Origin: Jaenimonas drosophilae
Lineage: Eukaryota; Euglenozoa; Kinetoplastea; Trypanosomatida; Trypanosomatidae
Assembly (NCBI GenBank): GCA_030849065.1
Contig: JASAON010001502.1
Span: 1 to 42,392, forward strand
Direction of reading: 5' to 3'
Length of the DNA stretch: 42,392 bases
Positions 1-9,213 of the stretch are shown one piece after another; positions within the stretch are counted from its first letter, which is position 1; the number at the start of each line of letters is the position of its first letter. Position numbers and translations under genes: made by a program. Below the pieces are notes generated by a model. It did not search any database and was not told where the DNA came from. It saw only the letters and a program-made list of their open reading frames with translations.

Positions 1-3000
1 AACGGAGACTTGAAGAAGAAGCTGAGCACATAGCTGAATGGGATCGACGACAGTCCAAAGAACAGGAAAAGCACAACACACGGAGCGAGTGCCGTAGATC
101 CAACGTACTCGGTGCGGTGGAAAATGGCAAAAATGCAGAATGCAAGAACAGTGGTACCAATGAAGCACAGCGCATCGAATAGAAAAGAGCTGATCCAATA
201 CGCAGCAACATTCGCTCCAGACAACCACTGAAGGTGACGCGCGCCGCACACCTTCTCACGCACAATGTAGCTGATCGTGTTTGCAGGAATAAAAATGAAG
301 GGAAGCACAACAAACACACTGATCAGCACTTGCTTGCTCGCGCTCACAAGCTCCTTCTCATACTTGCCCAGGTGCATCGGCTTATTGCATGTCACCATCT
401 GCGGTGCGTTGGCTCCAAATAGCTGGTGAGTGGCAAGGGCATACAACGAGTCAATGGCCTGCGGTGCAGCATGTGGAGCAGAGGCATTGTGCAGGACGCC
501 AGGTCCAAAAACTGGGGGGCCAGTCTGAAAGAGAAAGTTGGATGGGGAAAGCGCCACATAGCGCGGCTCTGTGTGTGTCCACACTTCTGCCATCATCACG
601 TCAGAGATTGTGGCCGTTCCATTCATCGAGTACGGCACAGGAGGAACAAATACGGGCTCGTAGTTCTTGCCAAAAGCAGTGCCAGGAGTACCCAGACCAA
701 TGCCAAAAGCATTCGGCAGCATACCAGGCATGTCACCATACGAATAAAGCACCTGCGACGTGGCGCTCTCGCCATACATGGACATATCCAACAAAAGGGA
801 CGGTTGGTTCGGTGCACGTACAAGGTTGATCAATAGCGAGAACAGCAAAAATGCAACAGGGATGAGGACCTGGAAGAACAAAAGACGCATGTCGCGCTTC
901 GCAAAGTGCACACGCTTCAGGAACAGTGCTCGGAAGTGGCGAGAGAACACAGCAAGAGAGCTCCCTGTCTCATACATGTCATCCGCGCCGGACGCATCGC
1001 GAACAACCGTCACCTTCAGCGAGTCATCCCCAGTCTGGTCCGCAACTGCCTCCTCAGACATCAGTGGAGATCCCTGCGTCGCAGTCATGAACACATCCTC
1101 CAGCGTTGTCAGGCTCAGCCCAACGCTACGCACAGATAGCTTCTTGCGCTGCTCTTCAATGCTCGTCATCAGCTGACGTCCAGAGGTTGACAGCAGCGAC
1201 ATGGGAAAGCGGAAACGCACCTCACGGCCACGACGCTCCACACCAAGCAGCTTGCATGTTGGCGGAATCGCCTGAATCTCACCACTGTGGGGGCACCGGT
1301 GCCCCTCATATCCCTTCTCACGTACAAAGTCAATCAGTGAGCTCACAGCACGGTCCTCTTCTCCGGCATCCATGTCATTGTCCAGCACACAAGTCACAAT
1401 GTACCCAACACTCATACGAGACTTCAGGAACATGGCAGAGCCCTCACCACACAACTGACCCTCGTTCATCAGCAGAATACGGTCACCAATACGGTCAGCC
1501 TCATCCAGCAAGTGCGTCGAGATCAGCACGCTACGCTCAGCGCGCGCACGGTTCAGTGCATCGTACACAGTACGGCGGCCCTTCATGTCCATACCAGCAG
1601 TAGGCTCATCCAACAGCAGCACAGAGCTCCCACCCACAAGCGCAATCGCAACACACAGTCGGCGACGCTGCCCTCCAGAGAGGCACCCCGCACGGCAGTC
1701 ACGCTTCTCAGTCAGTCCCACAAGCTCAATCGCCTCGTCCACATGCGGCTGCACAACCACGGAGTCGGCACCCTTCAGGCGCGCATAGAACGTCAGGTGC
1801 TCCTCCACAGTCATCCACGACCACACCGTGTCAGACTGAGGGCAATAGCCAATGTTCTGACGGCACTCGTCCAGCTCGCTGGTCAGGTTCCGGCCACGCA
1901 CGTACACATCACCATCCGTCGCACGCACCATTCCAGTCACAACTCCCATCAGTGTACTCTTGCCAGCTCCGTTCGGTCCAAGCAGCACACTCACCTCACC
2001 AGTCTTCATCGCAAATGACACGCCGCGCAGTGACTCCACTCGGTCACCATCGCGGAACACACCAGTGAAGAACGTGTACCAGAACCCAAAGAAGCCGCCA
2101 CAGTTGTGTGTCTTGCGAAGCTGGTACGCAACAGCAGCAACAGAGCTGTCACACGGGTCCACAACCTCACCATTGTGCTCAAGAAGCTTCGCAGCCTCAC
2201 ACACTCCGTCACCATCCATATCGGGTGAAGTATTCACACCCATGCGGAGCATCGGCGGCTCAGCCTTCGTGCGGCAAAGTGCCAGCAGCGGTTCCAGGAA
2301 GAAGTAATACGACGGGCGGCACCCAACACGTCCAGGGCCCACACGGTCCAGGTAGTACGCAAGCAGCATCATGACCACAAACGACGCCCACATCATCCCA
2401 ATCGCAACAGCAACACAGAACTTGCCAGAGTGTGCGTCCTCCCAGCGGAAATCCTGGCCAAAAGTCGCATACTCAGTCAGAATGGAGAAAGCCTCCGTGT
2501 AGCCCACACACGGAACAAGGGCAACACCGATCTTTGACCCATCTGACATATTCTCAGGGAAGCTGTAGAAGGGGATGGCACAAAGGAAAATCACGAAGGC
2601 AGCACACCAGCTCGCAACACGGGGGTTCGTGAAGAGGGAAGAGATCAGTAGGGTCAACGCAGTGTTCTGCTGCATGAAGGAGAAGTACAGGGCAAGCAAC
2701 ACTCCATAGCTCACATAGTGCAGGAACCCAATCTTCAGCACCATGGCTGCGAGAAGCGACGCCACAAGGTCCACAACAAGCGACGACGCGTACCAACCAG
2801 CAAACAGACAAGTCGGGTGCAGTCCCATAATCAGCATCGCCTCACGGATGCCTTCAGGCTTCTCATCCACAATCAGACCGGTCACACGTGCTATGGGAAA
2901 GAGGGCGGCAAACATCGCAACTAGTGGGACGTAGTACGACCACGTGTCCATGAAGCTGTTGCTGTACTGTGGCGGCGATGGCATCGGAATCACAGCAGAG

Positions 3001-3616
3001 CCCCACGTGCCAAGAAAACTGCTGATTCCCACAAAAGGCTGAGGAGAGCTGTACACGGCATCACCCGTAGTTGCAACTCCATTCTCAACATTGCGCTGCA
3101 GGAAGAACTCCTGAACAAACGTCTGAAGCGTCATGAAGCCACTGTTGTAGTACAGCTGGTAACCAGGAGCATCGCTGCTTCCGCTATCTCCGCGAAAGAA
3201 CATGGAGGTGCGAGAGTTCTTGAAGGTCCATGGAGTGGCAGTGTAGTTCATGCTGATCGTGTACTCGGCTTGCGTAGTCGCAGAAAGAATGTCCTCGGGA
3301 AGGTACACAATGGCCCACACAGTGTTGTCATGCTTCAGCGCGTAGTCCTCGGCATCTCCCATCTTAGAAAACAGTGAGCTGTAAAGAACCTCACCACACA
3401 TGCCACTCTGCTTCCGGCAGAAGTCCATGAATGCTTCGCCAAGCGATGTGCTTTCACTGGCAACCAGAAGCTTGCCGTAGTGGCTCAGACTCGCCTGCCC
3501 ACCTCGGCCAAAGAATGTGGGGTGGTTGTTTAGTGTGTTCTCCGTGACATACGCAGAGATGGTCAGCTGCCCATCCATTGTGTTCAGCATCACGGAACCG
3601 GTAAGGTAGTAGTAGG
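1..3616 (-). CDS. ABCA-family ABC transporter, body (3' end outside window)
   Basis: Full-size ABCA-type transporter, expected to move lipids or related hydrophobic compounds across a membrane. The frame is open from the N at 3617 to the left edge. In protein order it holds a large non-cytoplasmic loop, the rest of the first transmembrane domain (about 2300-2960), and a first nucleotide-binding domain. That domain has Walker A GPNGAGKST at 1953-1979, a CPQSD Q-loop region near 1850, signature LSGGQ at 1668-1682, Walker B LLLDEPTAGMD near 1590-1615 and an H-loop STHLLDEAD near 1510-1530. The second transmembrane domain starts near 900 and is still running at base 1 (SIPFSYVLSFFF, an ABCA-like stretch). 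The second nucleotide-binding domain must lie beyond the window. The family is certain; the substrate cannot be read. The part joined upstream of 3617 may come from another gene copy. Confidence 0.93.
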
Positions 3617-3617
3617 N
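3617..3617. other. Ambiguous base marking a frame-breaking assembly gap
   Basis: A single N sits inside the ABC transporter. Reading frames on the two sides are out of phase, and 3541-3616 and 3621-3696 align codon by codon with no indel, so this is probably a closed-up scaffold gap of unknown size. Confidence 0.8.
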
Positions 3618-4081
3618 GTATCCGTAACAAAGGCTGAAATAGTCAAGTAGATGTCCATGGGGTACAACGCAGTAGGCCCAATCAAGTAGTACTGACTGAA
3701 TAGCAATCCTCCCACACTAGCAGCTTTCTCGTTTCGAAGACAGAGGTCATTGCCGTTGCCAACAATGGAGATGCACTCATACTCGCTCGGGTCACTGCTG
3801 CATGTGCTCCACGAGGTAGACAGCGAAGAGCCGGGTGTCGTACAGAAGGCCTTCATGGAGTTCACAATGCTGGAAAAGTTGAAGAGAATGGCAGACGGGC
3901 CATCATACATCGTTGCAGGGAGGTCCTCAGACTCAGTGGTCCAGTACGCCAAGGATAGAAGGAGGGTGAACACGCATGGGAGGAGAAGCTCCACAACAGT
4001 TCCAATGGGCGTACGCCAGCGTTGCAGTGCGGCCTTCACAAGGAAGCCGTACAGCTGAATGGCCCACGTCTTCACAGACAT
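3618..4081 (-). CDS. ABCA-family ABC transporter, N-terminal fragment before assembly gap
   Basis: This is the N-terminal piece of an ABCA transporter, starting at the first ATG (4081) after a very long ATG-free leader. Residues 1-28 are a cytoplasmic lead-in with an RWRTPIG stretch, residues about 29-47 are the first membrane helix, and the rest is the start of the large external loop with several Cys. The frame meets an N at 3617 and would hit a TGA 8 codons later, whereas the true continuation lies in another frame. The last 25 or so residues before the N (YYLIGPTALYPMDIYLTISA) resemble the first residues after it (YYYLTGSVMLNTMDGQLTIS). The two sides therefore look like overlapping ends of two diverged copies, not one continuous gene with a base missing. 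Confidence 0.85.
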
Positions 4082-5528
4082 ATTCGATGCAACGAATTAT
4101 GGAAGGGTGACAAATGGGGTGCAGTCGCTTCACTTTGCTCACAAGGTTGATCGTCTCAATCCCACAATTTCAAGTCGTACGCGAAAAAACACCAATAGAA
4201 TCCAGGAACCGTGATCCGGACACACAGATCCTAGTGAATGTAGGGAGAAGCACTCAGCACCCGCTTGGGTATGTAGGGGTCGTGGTACCAGAGGTGTGGT
4301 GGTGGGTGGGAAGATGCAGCTCAGTCGAAGCGTGGGCAAGCACGGGTTAGGAAGGTGGCTGTTCCTGGCTGGCAGCTATGTTGTGTCAGTAGGTACGACA
4401 AATGTAGTCGCTACTGGTCCCTCGGAATGGCCTCAAGCACGGCACTGGTGATGCTGCTGTTACTGTCGAAGGGTGGAGGCTTAGGAAACAAACGCAAATC
4501 GGTAAAAACGACAAAAAAAAGAGGTTGGTTGGGAAAAAAAAGTTGTCTGAAAAAAAGAAAAGCACAATAAGTTGGGAAACTAGGATGGCACAAAGAAGCT
4601 GGTCACAACAAAAAAAGAAAAAGAATCACTCCAAAAAAAAAAGCAAGAATCCAGCTATCGTGCAAAAAGAAAACGAGAAAGTTGTTTGAGGGCGTGAGCA
4701 CGACGAAGACGGGTGCGTCCGTTGGTGGATGAACTTGTGCACGTGTCGGCTGCTCAGGCTGGGCACACAGGGAAAAACAAGCAGTTCTAAGTGCTTACGG
4801 TGGTGGGGAGGAGAAATGTTGATGTAGAAACGTGAAGTTGGTCTGGTTCCTAAGAGTTGTAGAAGGTAAATCTCGGTTGTTCCAAGTTACTGAGTCAGGC
4901 AGCTAGGGTCCAGTGTTCGTGGCAAATGAATGGTAGAACTCTACGGAGGAGCCTTCGAACTGGATGGTTGCCTGAATCACACTGCAGAATTCTGACTCAA
5001 GAATGACGGTTGTCTGCGATTATGTTGATGATTGCAGAGACCACCTGGCACAACAGAAAGTACGAAAAAAAAAAGGGGGGTGTGAAACAACAAGAAAGGA
5101 CTCTTTCGTATCAGTGTCTGAGCAGCAATGGGACGCAACAGCTCGATCGCTCTGTTCTCACGTTTACGTGAAGGTGGGTGCGTATCGAAGTTGATGAAAC
5201 CGGTAAGAGCTAATCAGTAGGTGGTGGGAACAGGGGGCTCCAATCTCTACAGTGAGGTCCGCGGTTAGACGTGCTTCCTGGGTGCGTCGTTGTGTGAGGT
5301 CGAGCTCTTTCGGTGTCAACCCTCACAATTCTTGGCACAGTGGTGTCTCAGCGACGAGGTGTTGCCTGTGGATATCCTTGCTCCGAATTGGTCGGGCAAA
5401 TAATGGATGTGGTTCTGTCAATGCCACAAAGAGGATGCTTGGAGCAGCGCACGATCGAGGCCGTTGCAACAACGTGATTTAGCACTAAGTGAACTGAAAG
5501 AAGTCGGTATCGAATTGAGGAACGAGAA
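4082..5528 (-). promoter_or_regulatory. Probable 1.45 kb AUG-free 5' leader of the ABC transporter mRNA
   Basis: No gene is recognised here. Scanning every line, I find no CAT on the plus strand (no ATG on the transcribed strand) from 4082 to 5614, against about 29 ATGs on the plus strand. The zone ends at a pyrimidine tract and AG that look like an SL trans-splice acceptor. Inside it are several T-rich tracts on the transcribed strand at 4487-4680 and one at 5065-5080. Small ORFs here are short and unconvincing. I see no tRNA-like B box or other RNA gene. Confidence 0.6.
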
Positions 5529-5581
5529 CTGTTGATGTGTCGTGAAAAGAGGAGGGAAATGAGGAGGGAGAGAGGGAGAGG
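5529..5581 (-). promoter_or_regulatory. Candidate SL trans-splice acceptor (ABC transporter)
   Basis: On the transcribed strand, 5581-5544 is a 38-base pyrimidine tract with a single interruption, the strongest in this interval. The first AG after it is at 5530-5529. It lies just inside the edge of the ATG-free zone. Inferred from the kinetoplastid rule of tract plus first AG. Confidence 0.55.
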
Positions 5582-5712
5582 TGTGAGATGTTCGTTACCA
5601 GGTACAGAAGCCAGCATGGGTGGTAAGAGAGGTGCCACAAGGGAGACTAAAGGTGGGGCGTTTAACCGAGCAGTGGGGCATCCTCACGCGCAGCACTACT
5701 ATGATACCGTCA

Positions 5713-6186
5713 TCAGCGACGGAATCGAAGCAGTATGTAGACAAAGACCAGGACAAACATCACAAACAGGAAGAGGACCCACATGTGAAAGAAGCTGGAG
5801 AGTCCTACTTGGCGTAGATGACGCATTGTGGCGCGTAGAGAGGTACCCGCTCCCTGGAATGCTTGATCAAGGCGATCCAGCAGGCCAAGGTGGTGCTGGA
5901 CCTCCTCCCCGAGTGCTGTGAAACGTCGTCGGGTTTCCTTCAAATCTGACAACAGCGCGCCGAGAATGGCATCGTTTTCTTGTTCGACCATGGTAGATGC
6001 CGATGACTGAGCGGCACGTCCAGTAGGGCTGGAAGCCGTTGTGGGACGATGGGATGGGGCGTAGCCACTCGATCCAGCTGGATGCATGGCGGAGTAGCCA
6101 GAGATGTTCTGTGGAGCTGGCATGGATGTGGATGGTCCCACGTCGACGGCATCACGTCGGCGAAACAGCGAGCTTTGGGGCTGCAT
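5713..6186 (-). CDS. Bet1-like Qc-SNARE, tail-anchored
   Basis: Predicted SNARE of 157 residues, acting in vesicle fusion, probably ER-Golgi if it is a true Bet1 relative. Residues 1-66 are a Ser/Pro/Ala-rich leader, about 67-127 form the SNARE helix (with ALGEEVQHHLGLLDRLDQAF), and 133-153 are a C-terminal membrane anchor followed by RFRR. The ungapped match to Bet1 from EV to F is clear, including the following region GTSLRATMRHL. The conserved zero-layer Gln appears to be His99. The first ATG on the transcribed strand below the ATG-free stretch 6187-6395 is at 6186; the open frame further upstream has no ATG. Longer than typical Bet1 (about 118 residues) because of the N-terminal region. 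The subfamily is less sure than the SNARE call. Confidence 0.72.
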   Translation of the reverse strand: MQPQSSLFRRRDAVDVGPSTSMPAPQNISGYSAMHPAGSSGYAPSHRPTTASSPTGRAAQSSASTMVEQENDAILGALLSDLKETRRRFTALGEEVQHHLGLLDRLDQAFQGAGTSLRATMRHLRQVGLSSFFHMWVLFLFVMFVLVFVYILLRFRR

Positions 6187-6446
6187 CGCGCCGTTTGATG
6201 CGTGAGAAGGAGAAGACGTATAGTGAGAGGGGAATGGTTGTGGTGAAATGGACTTAGCCGAGAGAGTTGTGGTGGAGCTCAGTGTGATACAAGCCACTTC
6301 CGCAACGAACACTAGAAGCTTACGCAACGTAGGAAGAATCGTTTTGGTAGAGGGAGAAGGTGTCACACTAGCTGGGTAAGGGCACACAAACTCTTCACAT
6401 TACTCTGCCGTATTGCACAGGGCAGTGTCAGTCATATTGCCTGCTG

Positions 6447-7172
6447 TCAGCTCATGGAGCGATTCTGCGGGCACTGGGGAATGTGGGCCTTCACCTCCGG
6501 CATCGTTCGGAGCCCCTGGCCACACCATAGGCACTTCATGGGCTGCTCCTCCATTCGTCGCAATGTCGCAACGTCTTGGTTTAGAGTAACACGCCCGTGG
6601 GTTTCCAGATCCTCGATGATGCGGTCGCTGGTGAGGAAGAAGTAGGTAGCAAAGCTGTTGTAATGCTTCTTGTGCTTCAGGCAGGGGCTCGCCAGATCCA
6701 TGCTCGTGAGATGCATGTGAAGCATGGGCAGCGAGGGGATAGCGTGAAAGCCTGTAAGAAAGCGCCGCCGACCATGGATCGCAGGCTCACTGCGCTGGAG
6801 ATGTGCGGAGTAGTCCCGTGCCACCTCCACCAAATGTCGCACAAGACCAACATGCTCCGCACGAAGGTCGTTGAGACTGGCAAGGCTGGTGTCTAGAGGC
6901 ATCACCAGGCAATGAACCGTGGACTTGGGGAATGCATCGTTCACCACAACACAGGAATCATCCTTGTAGAGCACAGAACTTCCAACCGCCTGACGGGTCT
7001 CACCAGGGCCCAGAAGGGGGTAGCGTCGATAGGGAGATGAAGTGCCAGCCGTGGTAGGCATCGATGCGGCCTTCTGCACAACCTGACGAAGAAATGGTAG
7101 CCGAGTGCGCGGGCCGGACCCTGCAGCAGCTGCCGTCTTCTTTGCGGCAAGGTTAATGCCTGTTTGGTGCAT
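6447..7172 (-). CDS. Aprataxin-like HIT-domain protein with C-terminal zinc finger
   Basis: Aprataxin removes AMP from 5' ends left by abortive DNA ligation. This 241-residue protein has a Lys/Arg-rich N-terminus (1-60) that could be a mitochondrial or nuclear targeting region, a HIT domain (about 65-185) and a C-terminal zinc finger (C214, C217, H230, C234). The stretch LHMHLTSMDLASPCLKHKKH (151-170) followed by YNSF matches the aprataxin HIT region closely. The first His of the HxHxH motif is Met150, while H152 (predicted nucleophile) and H154 are kept. The start is the first ATG after a candidate acceptor at 7210-7209. The frame is open further upstream, but only through untranslated sequence with a CA repeat. 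No FHA domain is present. Confidence 0.85.
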   Translation of the reverse strand: MHQTGINLAAKKTAAAAGSGPRTRLPFLRQVVQKAASMPTTAGTSSPYRRYPLLGPGETRQAVGSSVLYKDDSCVVVNDAFPKSTVHCLVMPLDTSLASLNDLRAEHVGLVRHLVEVARDYSAHLQRSEPAIHGRRRFLTGFHAIPSLPMLHMHLTSMDLASPCLKHKKHYNSFATYFFLTSDRIIEDLETHGRVTLNQDVATLRRMEEQPMKCLWCGQGLRTMPEVKAHIPQCPQNRSMS

Positions 7173-7208
7173 TCTCCTGGTGTGAGGATCAATAAGGCTG
7201 CTATCGGC

Positions 7209-7243
7209 CTCGAGCAAGATGGTGGGAGAAGGACAGAGAGAAG
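7209..7243 (-). promoter_or_regulatory. Candidate SL trans-splice acceptor (aprataxin-like gene)
   Basis: Pyrimidine-rich tract at 7243-7219 on the transcribed strand and first AG at 7210-7209, giving a 36-base leader. The next upstream ATG lies just beyond the tract. Confidence 0.45.
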
Positions 7244-7362
7244 CATGTGTGGCATCTGTGGCGGAGGCGGGGTGAAGATAGGTAGCTACTGCCCTCCCTT
7301 TCTGCTCATCTCTTGTGTCGTTGCTGTTGTTGTAGGTTGGGCAAGATGCAAGGCAAGAAAAT

Positions 7363-7379
7363 ACACACACACACACACC
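7363..7379. repeat. (AC)n microsatellite
   Basis: AC dinucleotide run in the spacer between the phosphate permease stop and the aprataxin-like gene. Confidence 0.9.
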
Positions 7380-7389
7380 GTCCGTGCCA

Positions 7390-9213
7390 TCAACATAGGG
7401 CGTAACTCAGCACCCAGAGGCATATGCCGGTGGTAGTTGCGCTGATGATCAACGTCACAACCCATCCACCCACAATTTGCCCCACGAGGCGCCACGACAC
7501 GCCCTGGGAGCGGGCGTCGAGCAGCCCACAACCAATCGCCGCCCCCACCTGCGACTGGGAAAGCGATACCGGAATACCCACACCGGTGAGAAGCATCGTG
7601 ACGAACGTGCCCCCGACCTGAATGCACCAGCCGCGTGCTGGGGTGACGGTGACGAGCTCCATGCCCACAGTTTTCATGAGGCTCGAACCAAGGCCAAACA
7701 TGCCAATGGCGATACCTAACATCGCCGGGGCGACAGACCACCGTGCGCTGAGGCCCTGTGTCCCGAGCTCGTGGTTGGTGAAGGCGTCGTAGAGGATGGT
7801 GAAGGCTGCCGTGGCGTTGGCCCCTGCCACGGCGCCGTGCACGAAGCTAGACATGCTCCCCGCCACAACCTGCAGGCCAGTGAAGAGCATCTCCGCTCGT
7901 GGATTGAAGGGCTTCACGAGCAAGTTGCCAAAGCGGATGGGCTCCATCGGGTGGTCAAGGTTCCAGTCGGGGTCGTTGAAGCGCAGCACAGCGGGTGACG
8001 GCATGGCACCATCATCCACAAGAACTGCTGGCATGGTGCCGTAGGGAGGGGAAGGAGATGATGCGTGAAGCAATGGCGCACGCGTGGGGTCGAGCTCCGT
8101 CGCCAGGGATACATCCATGGATTCACACTGGGTGAGAATAGCCTCCGACCGCCCCGCCACCGGTGCCAGGCGCACAGATGGCTGATGAATCACGCGGCTG
8201 TTGACGGGCACCAACGCGGCGAGGAACATTGACGAGTTCGTCACCGGGCCCGCGGCGGCCTCTGGAGGGGGTGAGAGAGTGCGCCGCGCACATCCTTCAC
8301 CAGCACCTGCGGGTATGGGCACGATGGAGGTGATGGAAGGATGGCTGGTAAGAGAGGCGTCCATTGGTGCCCCGCCGGCGGCCTCTGCCTCGGTGCGAAG
8401 TGCGCGCGACTCCCAGACGAAGAAGGTGGCAGTGCGCGCGGAATCAGCCAGCCGAGGAAAGACCCACAGCGCGCTAGCCCAGCAGAAGCCAACAACCCCC
8501 AGCACCAGGAGAATGTACTGCAGCCACAGGGGAAGATACCGCGCGAAGGTTTGCGTGAGAAGCGGAGGCTGATCAATCATCACAAAAACCACATCGACGA
8601 GCAGAGAGGCTGCAAGGGCGTAGGGAAGCACCGCGAGGGCGGCCTCAAAGGAACGCCCAGGAGCCAAGAACACATGCTTGCGAAGATAAAAGAATAGCAG
8701 GGCGGTAACAATGCAGGCGGCCACTGGAGCCGTCACCCACGAGGCCACAATCACCGCGAGGCCTCGACCCTGAACCATGGAGAAGCCTCCCGTGGCGAAG
8801 ATCGCAAAGCCCAGAATGGAGCCAATCACGGTGTGGGTGATAGACACGGGGAGGCCAAAGACGGTGGAGAGGTACAACCACAGAGCTGCACTAAAGCTCG
8901 CGCACGTCATGCCCATCACCACCACATCGCGATTGAAAGTGAAGAGAAGCGGGTTGACGATGCCGCCTCGGATGGTGCTGCTCACGTGGCCTCCCATGAA
9001 GGCTGCACCAAGTAGCTCGAAGAGGCTGCAGTAGAGGATGGCCCGGCGCATGTTCAGCGAGCCGCTTCCCACGACCATGGCGAAGTTCGCGCTCAGGTCA
9101 TTTGCACCAATGCCCACACCGCACAAGAAGCTGAAGAGACTCCCAATACACACAAGGGGTAATGTGGTGTTGATGGCCACGCTGCATGTGGCAAGTGACG
9201 GTGAGAGCGTCAT
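7390..9213 (-). CDS. PiT/PHO4-family phosphate permease
   Basis: Predicted inorganic phosphate symporter of 607 residues in the plasma or an internal membrane. The N-terminal half has the family signature (GIGANDLSANFAMVVGSG, 34-51) and about six membrane helices. A long hydrophilic loop (roughly 270-440, Pro/Ala/Ser-rich) separates it from the C-terminal half, ending in GIPVSLSQSQVGAAIG and WVVTLIISATTTGICLWVL. The second signature, normally HGAND, reads HGAVA here (459-463), so the usual Asn-Asp pair is missing from the C-terminal repeat. ATG 9213 is chosen because 9214-9392 has no ATG on the transcribed strand. The frame upstream opens only with non-ATG codons. The family is secure; coupling ion and transport activity are open. 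Confidence 0.9.
   Translation of the reverse strand: MTLSPSLATCSVAINTTLPLVCIGSLFSFLCGVGIGANDLSANFAMVVGSGSLNMRRAILYCSLFELLGAAFMGGHVSSTIRGGIVNPLLFTFNRDVVVMGMTCASFSAALWLYLSTVFGLPVSITHTVIGSILGFAIFATGGFSMVQGRGLAVIVASWVTAPVAACIVTALLFFYLRKHVFLAPGRSFEAALAVLPYALAASLLVDVVFVMIDQPPLLTQTFARYLPLWLQYILLVLGVVGFCWASALWVFPRLADSARTATFFVWESRALRTEAEAAGGAPMDASLTSHPSITSIVPIPAGAGEGCARRTLSPPPEAAAGPVTNSSMFLAALVPVNSRVIHQPSVRLAPVAGRSEAILTQCESMDVSLATELDPTRAPLLHASSPSPPYGTMPAVLVDDGAMPSPAVLRFNDPDWNLDHPMEPIRFGNLLVKPFNPRAEMLFTGLQVVAGSMSSFVHGAVAGANATAAFTILYDAFTNHELGTQGLSARWSVAPAMLGIAIGMFGLGSSLMKTVGMELVTVTPARGWCIQVGGTFVTMLLTGVGIPVSLSQSQVGAAIGCGLLDARSQGVSWRLVGQIVGGWVVTLIISATTTGICLWVLSYALC

Noticed and set aside
5348..5638. Minus-strand frame of 96 codons inside the ABC transporter leader region
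   Set aside because: It opens on a non-ATG codon; its only ATG (5617) is upstream of the acceptor tract, and the tract itself would encode much of it. No motif seen.
4082..5712. Possible tRNA, 5S or snoRNA genes in the long spacer
   Set aside because: I looked for B-box-like GTTCGA words and for paired C and D boxes. The one near match (around 4954) lacks a foldable cloverleaf and an A box at the right distance, and no C/D pair was convincing.
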